A stretch of 64,000 nt of DNA from Paludibacteraceae bacterium (GTDB lineage: Bacteria > Bacteroidota > Bacteroidia > Bacteroidales > Paludibacteraceae). The DNA lies in the NCBI GenBank assembly GCA_017461505.1, contig JAFTXV010000001.1, positions 1 through 64,000 of the forward strand. The letters are read 5' to 3'. How positions within the stretch are numbered: position 1 is the stretch's first letter; each line of letters starts with the position of its first letter. The position numbers were made by a program, and so were the translations under genes. Below the pieces are notes generated by a model. The model did not search any database. It was not told the DNA's origin and was given only the letters and a program-made list of their open reading frames with translations. Positions 17,834 to 25,557 of this stretch are shown in pieces.

Positions 17834-17857
17834 AGCGAACGAAAGTTCACGCTTTTT
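17834..17857 (+). terminator. Hairpin and T-run after the large inverted repeat
   Basis: GCGAAC-GAAA-GTTC(A)CGC has a GNRA-type tetraloop and one bulge, followed by TTTTTG. It fits a rho-independent terminator for a small RNA covering the inverted repeat. Confidence 0.5.
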
Positions 17858-17955
17858 GTATGTATATACGAAATCATTTTAACAAACAATACATCTAAAT
17901 AATTAACCAACGGAGTGTGCCGAAATTTGTTTAATAAAAAAAATCAATATCTATT

Positions 17956-18870
17956 ATGAATGTATATTTTATTGATCCTTCCTATGTCAAACCAGAAGCA
18001 TGGAAACCAATGCTTGAATACTTAAAGGTGAAGTATGTGTATAGTTTTATCCCCAGAGAACAACTATCTCCAATTCTGTATTCTCTTGTCAAGCATTCAA
18101 TAACAGGAATGTATTCGAACCAAAATATTGAAAACTTTTCTAACATCTGCGTTTATTGGCTAAGAGCTTATTTTGAGACAAATATTCGATTAGTAAATAC
18201 AGACTATCCAGACTTAAAATTACTAACAAATGATGTGTTAATGAAATACGGTTCTCAATCTCCATACAACAACATACTACATCTTGATTCTATAAATTGC
18301 TTAATTCTATTGAATCTTACATCGGATTATGGTGAGGATGGTAGTATCTTGCCGCCAGTGTGTTGTATAAATGAGTTTCAAGATCGAAATTTACCTTCGC
18401 ATATTGCATCGTACTGCTTAAATATCCTTCGTAAAAAATACAAGCATAATCTATATACTATTCAAACAGCGTTTGTGCTATTTGATAAATATTTCAAACG
18501 AACTTATCGTTATGTTCATAAAACATACAAATGGAATAGATATACTATTTGCTTTAAGGATAAGAAAAAGTACGAGTTGACCTCTGCGATAACACGAGCC
18601 GTCCACAAGGCATCCCCTGATGCATTTCCACCCATTTGTAAAGATGAGAAGCGCTTCTTTTCTCCAATAATCACTGAGGATGGTCAAAATGAGTATAGAA
18701 TATTTATAGAAAAGGCGAAGAAAGCGGCTGAATATTATAGCAGTTGGAATGATGATGGTTCGTGGCAAGGAGAATCGTGGCAAGAAGAACTTGCAGATAT
18801 GGTTCGCGGATTTTGGCAAGAATGTGGCGAAGCGGGTTCTAATTGTGAATCATGGCCCGGCTGGGAATAA
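17956..18870 (+). CDS. Hypothetical protein (304 aa), accessory region
   Basis: I do not recognise a family. The protein is soluble with no signal peptide or membrane segment. It is rich in Tyr, Lys and Asn in its first two thirds (for example RKKYKHNLYTIQ). Its C-terminal 40 residues are acidic and Trp-rich, with WNDDGSWQGESWQEE and a final CESWPGWE. Codon use is AT-rich like the PARIS-like genes before it. It lies 470 bp downstream of them, behind the large inverted repeat, and 36 bp before another unknown gene. No clear TAnnTTTG box precedes it. Confidence 0.6.
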   Translation: MNVYFIDPSYVKPEAWKPMLEYLKVKYVYSFIPREQLSPILYSLVKHSITGMYSNQNIENFSNICVYWLRAYFETNIRLVNTDYPDLKLLTNDVLMKYGSQSPYNNILHLDSINCLILLNLTSDYGEDGSILPPVCCINEFQDRNLPSHIASYCLNILRKKYKHNLYTIQTAFVLFDKYFKRTYRYVHKTYKWNRYTICFKDKKKYELTSAITRAVHKASPDAFPPICKDEKRFFSPIITEDGQNEYRIFIEKAKKAAEYYSSWNDDGSWQGESWQEELADMVRGFWQECGEAGSNCESWPGWE

Positions 18871-18906
18871 TAACATCCTTTGTTACTACAAAATAATTGT
18901 AAAACT

Positions 18907-19452
18907 ATGGGACGCTATTACTACCCAGATGCGAAAGATGCTTTAAGTGCAAAAATACAATTTCTAAAAGAGCATCATTACAAAATTAACCATTGTTTCC
19001 AAAACCATTGGGGGACAGGTTATGTATTATTCGACACCAAAGCAGAAGTCAATGAATGGTGGAAAGAACACACTGGACATTATTTCTATACAGAAGAATA
19101 CGAACCAGGAACAACATTTACCGAAAGTGATGCAATAAAAGAAATCGAGAATTGGTATGGTGATTTGATAGACAAAACATTATCTTCAAGGGACTATACA
19201 ATGCCTATATTAGCCATCGGTATGCCTTTTGCAACACAATTTGGTAATAGAATGGTCTTAAAGTTTGTTAAATCAACGGATGAAGATGACATTGAATGGC
19301 GTTTCTACTATCATTATAGCGGTAGGTGCTTGGATGTGACATCTGTGGATAATGCAACTATCAGGAAAACAATCATCAGGATGATGTATCATCACTTCTA
19401 TGATAGTAGATTTAAGAAACGAATTGAGGGTTCTAAAATAGCAAGACTATAA
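18907..19452 (+). CDS. Hypothetical protein (181 aa), accessory region
   Basis: No family recognised. The start is taken at MGRYYYPD; the longer frame begins inside the previous intergenic space. It is a soluble, aromatic-rich protein with WGTGYVLFDT and EWRFYYHYSGRC segments, ending in a basic tail. It lies 36 bp after the previous unknown gene and 23 bp before the DUF805 gene, so the three probably form one transcript. AT-rich codon use marks it as part of the accessory region. Confidence 0.55.
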   Translation: MGRYYYPDAKDALSAKIQFLKEHHYKINHCFQNHWGTGYVLFDTKAEVNEWWKEHTGHYFYTEEYEPGTTFTESDAIKEIENWYGDLIDKTLSSRDYTMPILAIGMPFATQFGNRMVLKFVKSTDEDDIEWRFYYHYSGRCLDVTSVDNATIRKTIIRMMYHHFYDSRFKKRIEGSKIARL

Positions 19453-19475
19453 GTAAAATATTATAACTACCTTTT

Positions 19476-19892
19476 ATGTCTAACGAAAAAGATTATAATG
19501 ATTCTGACGAAAAAACTCTTGTAAAAAAATCAGAGTGCACAACGCAAGCAGAGCATAGAACGGAGCCAAAGCGCAAAAACAATATATTTTCATTCAAAGG
19601 ACGAGCCACCCGAACGGAGTATTGGCTTGTAACCTTTATTTGCAACTTTGTAGCTATTCCTGCCAATAAAGATATTGAAATGAGTGCCCTTGTTACAATA
19701 CTTTATTGCATAGTAATGCTCGCTACGCTTTGGGTGTACATTGCTACAATGGTTAGAAGATGTCACGATAGAGGTAAATCATGGTGGTTCATATTAATCC
19801 CATTGTATTTCTTGCTCCTCTATGTTTTGCCAGCGCAACAAGAGGGGAACGAGTTCGGACCTAATCCAAGAGATAAAAAGACAGATGACTAA
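19476..19892 (+). CDS. DUF805 family membrane protein
   Basis: This 138-residue protein has a charged N-terminal ~35 residues, then the DUF805 opening FSFKGRATRTEYWL, three or four membrane segments, the loop MVRRCHDRGKSWWFI, and the closing GNEFGPNPRD. All three blocks are diagnostic of DUF805, a small inner-membrane family often found in phage-derived or accessory DNA. The function of the family is unknown. It is the last gene before an independent promoter at 19919-19949. Confidence 0.8.
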   Translation: MSNEKDYNDSDEKTLVKKSECTTQAEHRTEPKRKNNIFSFKGRATRTEYWLVTFICNFVAIPANKDIEMSALVTILYCIVMLATLWVYIATMVRRCHDRGKSWWFILIPLYFLLLYVLPAQQEGNEFGPNPRDKKTDD

Positions 19893-19918
19893 TACTTTGC
19901 CTAAAATGCCTTGAAGAT

Positions 19919-19949
19919 TTGGTTATGTCATAAAAAAGTATTATCTTTG
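19919..19949 (+). promoter_or_regulatory. Bacteroidetes-type promoter
   Basis: TTG at 19919-19921, 20 nt, TATCTTTG at 19942-19949. This places the next start at the ATG at 19989 instead of the longer frame start at 19911. Confidence 0.75.
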
Positions 19950-19988
19950 CAACAAATTTTAATAAATAAACATAAACTAATTACAACT

Positions 19989-21800
19989 ATGAAACTATCT
20001 CTCAAAACTTCATCTCTTTTCGCTGCGGTGGCAATGTCCATCTATTGTTTGTTTGCTATTTTAGCACAAACAGAGTTCTATTCTAATGTCATCTTGGCTA
20101 TAGATAGCTACTTTGTGCTTTCGTATGTTTGCAGTACATTGTTATTTTTAAGCATTGCTATATTTGGGCTAACTCTATTCGTTAATCGCCAACAATTACC
20201 TATATTGTCTAAATCACTATTGTGGCAAGCATGGATTATTGTTGGAATCTTACTCTTTGCTCTAATATTTAATATATTGGGGAATACCATTGTAATCCAT
20301 GGTTTACCTTACTTTGCGTGGTATCGTTTTGCGTGGCTGCGTTACATAATGCTGTTACTTGTTACTGCATGGTTATGGCAATATGCATATATCAAGCCCC
20401 AAATGTATATTTCTACCAAATATATCGGAAAGATAGGTTTAGCAATTGCTATTATCATTGGTCTAATGTTTTTGCTTTGGCTAATTTCTTTAGCGCATGT
20501 GTTCACAACTGGACATGTGTTTGGCTTTAACACCAATGTACTTGCTAGTTGGATAATACCTATTTCAACAATATTATTGTTTGCTGCATATTTGTTAGAG
20601 TATCGTATAAAAGCTAGATTTATGAAACGACTCATTCCATTAGCACTGATTGCCTTTTCTTTTTTCTCCTGCCAGAAAACAGAGCAGCCCAAGTCTTCTG
20701 TATTGGACCTATTTACTAATGCTTATTACGGAGATATGCATTCGTTTTCCGAATGGGATAACCGTTTTTGGGAAATCTTCTCCAATCACGGAAAAGTGGA
20801 AATCTCTGCATTGACATTCAATGTTTCTATTGCCTATTTTGATTCGTTAAGGCAAGTTATTGAAAACGAATTTGGTGCTTATGAGAACTGCAAGGCTACT
20901 GTGCCCAAAGAATTGATTGCTGACACTGGCACTTATTGGCACCTTAGTAAAGCATGCTATGATGCATATTATTGGTCGAACGACACGCTTGCTATCGCAT
21001 GGGCTTTGCATGATTTAACTGATAGTGTCGGTTATGCTTATTTAGATATTAAACGGCTCTCGTTGAATTGGGTATTAGATTTAGAAGAAAAGAATCCGCT
21101 CAAAAATGACTGGAAGACTATTAGTGTTTATTTCAAATTCGATACAATCATCAATGACTTTGAAGTGAGTGGTATTCTATATCCTAACTATTCAAAGGAA
21201 TATGGATGGAGTGCATCTAAAAACGGAGTTCGATTATTTTTCTATAACCGGAAAACGGGGAAAGAATATATTTGGACTGATTGGTCAGAAAAAGCCAAAT
21301 GTTTTAAAAATATCTTTATGAGCAAGAATGTATCTGATATTGTTTATTCTAAAGATTTCAATGGATTCAAGACCTGCGATTACTATATTTTCAAATATGA
21401 TACCACTCGAAACAATTATTCTCACAATTCACTTCTGCCCAATGCAGAATATCAATTCTACGATATTGATTTCGATGGGGAAGATGAATTACTTCTGAAT
21501 TACTATCACGGCGGAGCAAAGGGTGGTTCTGCACATGAAATATATGAAATGACTGATTCTGGACTGGTTCGAAAAGAAGTCATCGGTGAGAAAAGGTATT
21601 TTGCTTTAGATGGAAACACGATTATCAATCCCGAAGATAAAACTATCACATCATTCCTGTGGAGTAGCGTGTCTGAGTGCGGAATTTACGGATACCAAGT
21701 CCATGATAATGGTGACATATATTCAGCATATCATATCCATAATTATGTAAATCCTGCTAACGATTCTCTCATTTCAGATACAACATTCTTTATTCACTAA
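19989..21800 (+). CDS. Hypothetical polytopic membrane protein fused to a lipoprotein-like domain
   Basis: The 603-residue product has two unlike halves. Residues ~10-205 hold about six hydrophobic segments. At residue 212 an internal Met opens MKRLIPLALIAFSFFSCQK, which looks exactly like a lipoprotein signal peptide with lipobox FFSC. The remaining ~370 residues are a soluble domain with VDGDE-like acidic motifs (DIDFDGEDEL) and no recognised family. So either two genes have fused, or the lipoprotein is translated from the ATG at 20622 as a nested gene. If one chain, the SFFSC segment would act as a seventh helix. AT-rich accessory DNA. Confidence 0.55.
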   Translation: MKLSLKTSSLFAAVAMSIYCLFAILAQTEFYSNVILAIDSYFVLSYVCSTLLFLSIAIFGLTLFVNRQQLPILSKSLLWQAWIIVGILLFALIFNILGNTIVIHGLPYFAWYRFAWLRYIMLLLVTAWLWQYAYIKPQMYISTKYIGKIGLAIAIIIGLMFLLWLISLAHVFTTGHVFGFNTNVLASWIIPISTILLFAAYLLEYRIKARFMKRLIPLALIAFSFFSCQKTEQPKSSVLDLFTNAYYGDMHSFSEWDNRFWEIFSNHGKVEISALTFNVSIAYFDSLRQVIENEFGAYENCKATVPKELIADTGTYWHLSKACYDAYYWSNDTLAIAWALHDLTDSVGYAYLDIKRLSLNWVLDLEEKNPLKNDWKTISVYFKFDTIINDFEVSGILYPNYSKEYGWSASKNGVRLFFYNRKTGKEYIWTDWSEKAKCFKNIFMSKNVSDIVYSKDFNGFKTCDYYIFKYDTTRNNYSHNSLLPNAEYQFYDIDFDGEDELLLNYYHGGAKGGSAHEIYEMTDSGLVRKEVIGEKRYFALDGNTIINPEDKTITSFLWSSVSECGIYGYQVHDNGDIYSAYHIHNYVNPANDSLISDTTFFIH

Positions 21801-21820
21801 TGCTGCATAACTATTGCAAA

Positions 21821-22000
21821 CCTTCGGCACAATCTTCGCGCGAAGAAAACTTTTTTCAAAAAAATACACTCATGCGGGAAGCCCTGTAAATACTACACTT
21901 CCCGCGGGTTGTATATACCATTTTACCCTCCACATTATCCAACCTTCGGCACAAAACCCCTTCCACGCCGAAGATTTTTGCAGCATTATTATAGAGACAC
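21821..22000. repeat. Dispersed ~175-bp non-coding repeat, copy A
   Basis: Shares order and sequence with 28422-28593. Both have TTCGGCACAATC, then an A-rich spacer and AAATACACT, then a hairpin (here GCGGGAAG at 21874-21881 with CTTCCCGC at 21898-21905), then CTTCGGCACAAAAC, GCCGAAGAT, a CATTA block and TAGAG. CTTCGGC and GCCGAAG at the end also pair. No ORF is present; it looks like a miniature element or small RNA family. Confidence 0.75.
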
Positions 22001-22019
22001 AAATATTTGAAACATAAGA

Positions 22020-22043
22020 GCCACAGAAAGCCCATAGAAGTCC
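22020..22043. repeat. 24-bp exact direct repeat, copy 1
   Basis: The sequence beginning GCCACAGAAAGCCC and ending AGAAGTCC is identical at 28148-28171. The two copies bracket the EFR1/AraC/activase block. Confidence 0.8.
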
Positions 22044-22090
22044 CACAGATCTCCTATCGTGGTCCCCTAACTTGCAGGGAACTTGTGGGA
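22041..22090. repeat. Inverted repeat overlapping the 3' end of the EFR1 gene
   Basis: TCCCACA (22041-22047) pairs with TGTGGGA (22084-22090), with an inner TCCC/GGGA pair. The stop codon of the minus-strand EFR1 gene lies inside it, so the last ~10 residues are encoded by the repeat. May double as terminator. Confidence 0.6.
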
Positions 22091-22848
22091 GTCTCGCTAA
22101 CGTAGCTACTTATCCGATATTGCTTCTTCCCTTTCGTGAACTTACCATACTGAATAGCATTCACAGGGCAGATATGGAAACATGCCAAGCACTGCGTACA
22201 GTGGTCGCTCCACTCTGGACGACCATCTACCAGCGAGATATTATGTACTGGACATGTCTGTGCGCAACGCCCACAGGAGGTGCAAGCGTCTGTTGTGAAG
22301 AATGGCTCTGCGGTGAGTTGGCACTTATTGAAACTACTACCTATCACATAACTCTTGAATCGTGCCAATGGTCCTTCGTGACAGTCAAAAACATGTTGCT
22401 GCGCCTTCAGTTGCTCCACAATCTGCGGCAATCGCTCTTTGGCAGCAGCAATCTTGCGAGCAGCCACCTCGTCGGCATCAGTGCCAAAGCCAGGGAAGGA
22501 CACATAGGTGTTAGGCATCACCACCGAATAACCCGCATGGCATTGCCATCCGCGTGCAGTCACCGCCTCACAGAAGATATCCGCCGTCTTGCCTGCCTCT
22601 GCTCCGCAAGTGCACACGAAATACAGATAATTGGGCGCACTCATCTTCACACGTCCAATAAAATCCATCACCAATTTAGGCGGAGCCCACGAATAGACGG
22701 GAAACACAAAGCCCACCTTTTCATCGGCCTGAATATCCAACTGCTCATCCGCATAATCAGCCATCTTAACGAGCCGTTCGCCCAACTGCTCTGCCAACAC
22801 TTGCGCCACCCATGCCGAGTTGCCCACTCCAGAAAAATAGAAAATCAT
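22054..22848 (-). CDS. EFR1-type flavodoxin-ferredoxin protein
   Basis: The N-terminal ~150 residues form a flavodoxin-like domain, opening MIFYFSGVGNSAWVA; this Met is chosen as start because the FMN loop should lie about 10 residues in. The C-terminal part has two [4Fe-4S] motifs, CTSCGRCAQTCP and CTQCLACFHICP. The family (EFR1) couples flavin and iron-sulfur redox chemistry, but partners are generally unknown. Downstream on the same strand it follows the AraC regulator by 13 bp, suggesting AraC controls it. Its final residues (SETPTSSLQVRGPR) fall in an inverted repeat and look acquired. The divergent activase genes also need low-potential electrons, so a functional link is plausible but unproven. 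Confidence 0.8.
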   Translation of the reverse strand: MIFYFSGVGNSAWVAQVLAEQLGERLVKMADYADEQLDIQADEKVGFVFPVYSWAPPKLVMDFIGRVKMSAPNYLYFVCTCGAEAGKTADIFCEAVTARGWQCHAGYSVVMPNTYVSFPGFGTDADEVAARKIAAAKERLPQIVEQLKAQQHVFDCHEGPLARFKSYVIGSSFNKCQLTAEPFFTTDACTSCGRCAQTCPVHNISLVDGRPEWSDHCTQCLACFHICPVNAIQYGKFTKGKKQYRISSYVSETPTSSLQVRGPR

Positions 22849-22861
22849 ATCGTTTATCTTA

Positions 22862-23632
22862 TTATTGCACACTCTGTTGATACGCCCGAGGTGACATTCC
22901 CGTATGCGTTTTGAAGTACTTGCGGAAAGTAAACTGCTCTGGAAAACCTAGTTGCTCTGCTACCTGCTTGACCTGCACGCCTTTCTCGTGCAAAAGACGC
23001 TTGGCATTATTGATAGTCACAAGAGTGATAATCTCAATAGGCGTCATGCCCAGTCGCTCAGACACAATCGAGGAGAAATATCGCTGCGACAACCCAGCTT
23101 GATCAGCATAGAAAGCCACCTGTCGCTCTGTAGTATGGTTCTTCACGAGTGACTGAAGAAACTGCATGACAATTTGCTCCTTGTGCGTGAAAGGTTGGGG
23201 AGTTGTAGCGGTAGGTTGTGATAGTAGATGCGTAAATAGTTCTAACACCAATGTCTGTTTACGTAGAAGAATCAGTTTTTCATTCGCTTGGCGCAAGATA
23301 CCTTGTGGCATAACACTTACCTCAGCTTGCTGAGAAAGAATATCACGGATATTACTCTCATAGTAGCAGCACCGTTCTTGTGGCAATTCAATAGCAGAGA
23401 AGAGGGGCATATTCCGCTCTGCCAGATGCGATAGATAAGGATACATCACATCTATCAATTGGTCAGGCGCATCCGTGAGCGACAAAGCAGCATAATCCTC
23501 CGACTGGGTGAGTTCCACGCAAGTAATCAACGGACTGACGATATGCAGCGTACCGCGTTGCATGGTGAGGCGACGACCGTTCAATATCTTTTCGGCAGTG
23601 CCGCAGGTGCATATAGTTATTCCAACTTTCAT
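22862..23632 (-). CDS. AraC-family transcriptional regulator
   Basis: The 256-residue protein starts at MKVGITICTCG, 4 nt beyond the -7 box, giving an extremely short leader. The C-terminal ~100 residues carry two helix-turn-helix motifs with the family signature: AKRLLHEKGVQVKQVAEQLG, then FPEQFTFRKYFKTHTGMSP. The N-terminal half is a variable sensory domain with a cluster of Cys residues (CTCGTAE near residue 9, ERCCYYE near 93), which could sense metal or redox state; that is inference. It is divergent from the activase gene and upstream of the EFR1 gene, and so may regulate both. Confidence 0.85.
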   Translation of the reverse strand: MKVGITICTCGTAEKILNGRRLTMQRGTLHIVSPLITCVELTQSEDYAALSLTDAPDQLIDVMYPYLSHLAERNMPLFSAIELPQERCCYYESNIRDILSQQAEVSVMPQGILRQANEKLILLRKQTLVLELFTHLLSQPTATTPQPFTHKEQIVMQFLQSLVKNHTTERQVAFYADQAGLSQRYFSSIVSERLGMTPIEIITLVTINNAKRLLHEKGVQVKQVAEQLGFPEQFTFRKYFKTHTGMSPRAYQQSVQ

Positions 23633-23636
23633 GGCA

Positions 23637-23644
23637 CAAAGGTA
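23637..23644 (-). promoter_or_regulatory. -7 box for the AraC-EFR1 transcript
   Basis: TACCTTTG on the minus strand, ending only 4 nt before the AraC ATG; transcript would be near-leaderless. Confidence 0.6.
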
Positions 23645-23752
23645 CACATTTTTCCTAATATCCGCAAGAAAAATATAATATTTCTACACAAAATCATACA
23701 TATTGCTCAATTATTCGCTTATTTTACTCTTTCGGGAGGCAAGAAAAAGCAG

Positions 23753-23760
23753 TACCTTTG
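23753..23760 (+). promoter_or_regulatory. -7 box for the activase genes
   Basis: TACCTTTG about 30 nt before the ATG at 23790. It argues against the longer frame that starts at 23703. The -33 element is weak (TTTCG). Confidence 0.65.
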
Positions 23761-23789
23761 CAGCCAGAATTGCAATAGTGTGTATTAGT

Positions 23790-25544
23790 ATGATATATTA
23801 CTTAGGTATAGATATAGGTTCAACAACGATAAAGATGGCATTGATAGATGAGCAGCAGAATGTGCTGCGACACGACTATCAACGTCATAATGCGTCTCCC
23901 AAAATAGTAGGAAGCCAAATGCTGAAAGCGATAGCACAGTCACTCCCCGATGGTGCAATGGTGCGCGTAGGAATGACTGGCTCGGTGGGCATGGGGTATG
24001 CAGATCGTATGGGTATAGAATTTGAGCAAGAGGTGATTGCCGCAGCGGAAGTGGTAGAACGATTGTACCCTGATACACATACTCTAGTGGATATTGGAGG
24101 TGAGGATTCGAAGATTATCTTCTTTGAGCAGGGGCGTATCCCAGACATGCGTATGAATGGTAATTGCGCAGGAGGTACGGGGGCTTTCATTGACCAGACC
24201 GCCACACTATTGGGTGTAGCAGTAGAAGACTTGAATGACTTGGCTGCCCAATCTACAACTATCTATCCTATTGCTTCGCGCTGCGGAGTATTCTCAAAGA
24301 CGGATATTCAGAACCTTATCAGCCGTAGCGTAGCAAAAGCGGATATTGCAGCATCTATGTTGCATGCGTTGTCGGTACAAGTGGTGAGTGCATTAGCGCG
24401 TGGAACGGAAATAAAGGAGAAGGTGTTTTTGTGTGGAGGTCCGTTGGCACATATCCCCGAACTGCGCAAACATTTGGCAGACGTGATGGAATTAACAGAA
24501 GAAGCGTGTATTATACCTGCTAATTCGCAATGTATTCCAGCCATAGGCACAGCCTTGCGGGTGATGAAGCAGAACAATACACAGACGTTTCATGCGGATA
24601 AATTAACCAAACTCTTCAACCAAGAGGACGAACCAATAACTATGGCACATACGCTCCCCCCACTATTCAACAGCCGCGAGGAATATACCCAATGGTTGCA
24701 GCAAAAACAAGGCAGAATGTGTATCAACCATAATCATGTGCAAAACGAAGAAAAATATTTCCTAGGCGTGGATTCGGGTAGCACGACAACGAAGATAGTG
24801 CTCATCAATAGCAAGCAGGAGATAGTCTACAGCGATTATCAATACAACAACGGCAATGCCTTTCAAACTTTTGCAAATGCTATGGAGCATATGTATCAGC
24901 AAATTGGCGATGTGGATATTGCAGGTAGTTGTTCGACTGGTTATGGCGAGCAGTTGCTAAAGACTGCTTTTGATTTAGATGGAGGTATCGTAGAGACAAT
25001 GGCACATTTCCGTGCGGCACAACATCTATGCCCTGAGGTATCTTTTGTGTTAGATATTGGCGGACAAGATATGAAAGCCATCTTTGTAGCTAATCGGTCG
25101 ATACGACGTATTGAGGTAAATGAAGCATGTTCTTCTGGATGCGGGTCGTTTATCATGACGTTTGCCAAACAACTGGGGTATGAGATAGCGGATTTTGCCG
25201 AACAGGCACTCTACGCGACTCATCCATACGACTTGGGAACACGCTGCACGGTGTTTATGAATAGTAAAGTAAAACAAGCCATGCGTGAAGGAGCACAAGT
25301 GGAAGATATAGCTGCGGGATTCAGTTATTCTGTCATCAAGAACTGCCTATATAAAGTGCTGAAGTTGCAGAGTGTAAGTGAATTGGGGACACATATCGTG
25401 GTGCAAGGTGGTACTTTCCGCAATCATTCAGTCGCGCGTGCATTGGAATTACTAACAGGTTGCGAAGTGATTATCTCGTTTTGCCCAGAGTTGATGGGTG
25501 CTTTTGGAGCAGCATTGCAGGCTGCAAAAGGAAAAATTGAGTGA
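23790..25544 (+). CDS. 2-hydroxyacyl-CoA dehydratase activase-like ATPase (two BcrA/BadF/BzdD domains)
   Basis: The 584-residue protein is a tandem of two ASKHA-fold ATPase domains. The first opens [18 protein letters not shown], the second (near residue 323) opens [16 protein letters not shown]. Each has a cluster-binding Cys in the expected place: NCAGGTGAF and, further on, [11 protein letters not shown] in the first; [10 protein letters not shown] and [11 protein letters not shown] in the second. Such activases use ATP to inject an electron into a partner dehydratase or reductase. In Bacteroides I recall a single ~1400-residue fusion of this region with the next protein; here they are two genes 13 bp apart in different frames. 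Substrate unknown. Confidence 0.8.
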   Translation: MIYYLGIDIGSTTIKMALIDEQQNVLRHDYQRHNASPKIVGSQMLKAIAQSLPDGAMVRVGMTGSVGMGYADRMGIEFEQEVIAAAEVVERLYPDTHTLVDIGGEDSKIIFFEQGRIPDMRMNGNCAGGTGAFIDQTATLLGVAVEDLNDLAAQSTTIYPIASRCGVFSKTDIQNLISRSVAKADIAASMLHALSVQVVSALARGTEIKEKVFLCGGPLAHIPELRKHLADVMELTEEACIIPANSQCIPAIGTALRVMKQNNTQTFHADKLTKLFNQEDEPITMAHTLPPLFNSREEYTQWLQQKQGRMCINHNHVQNEEKYFLGVDSGSTTTKIVLINSKQEIVYSDYQYNNGNAFQTFANAMEHMYQQIGDVDIAGSCSTGYGEQLLKTAFDLDGGIVETMAHFRAAQHLCPEVSFVLDIGGQDMKAIFVANRSIRRIEVNEACSSGCGSFIMTFAKQLGYEIADFAEQALYATHPYDLGTRCTVFMNSKVKQAMREGAQVEDIAAGFSYSVIKNCLYKVLKLQSVSELGTHIVVQGGTFRNHSVARALELLTGCEVIISFCPELMGAFGAALQAAKGKIE

Positions 25545-25557
25545 TGAATAATGTGAT

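Noticed and set aside
25545-25557. Frameshift splitting one activase gene
   Set aside because: The downstream gene has its own ATG, complete N-terminal Cys motif and a normal 13-bp spacer, so a natural two-gene layout is more likely than an error.
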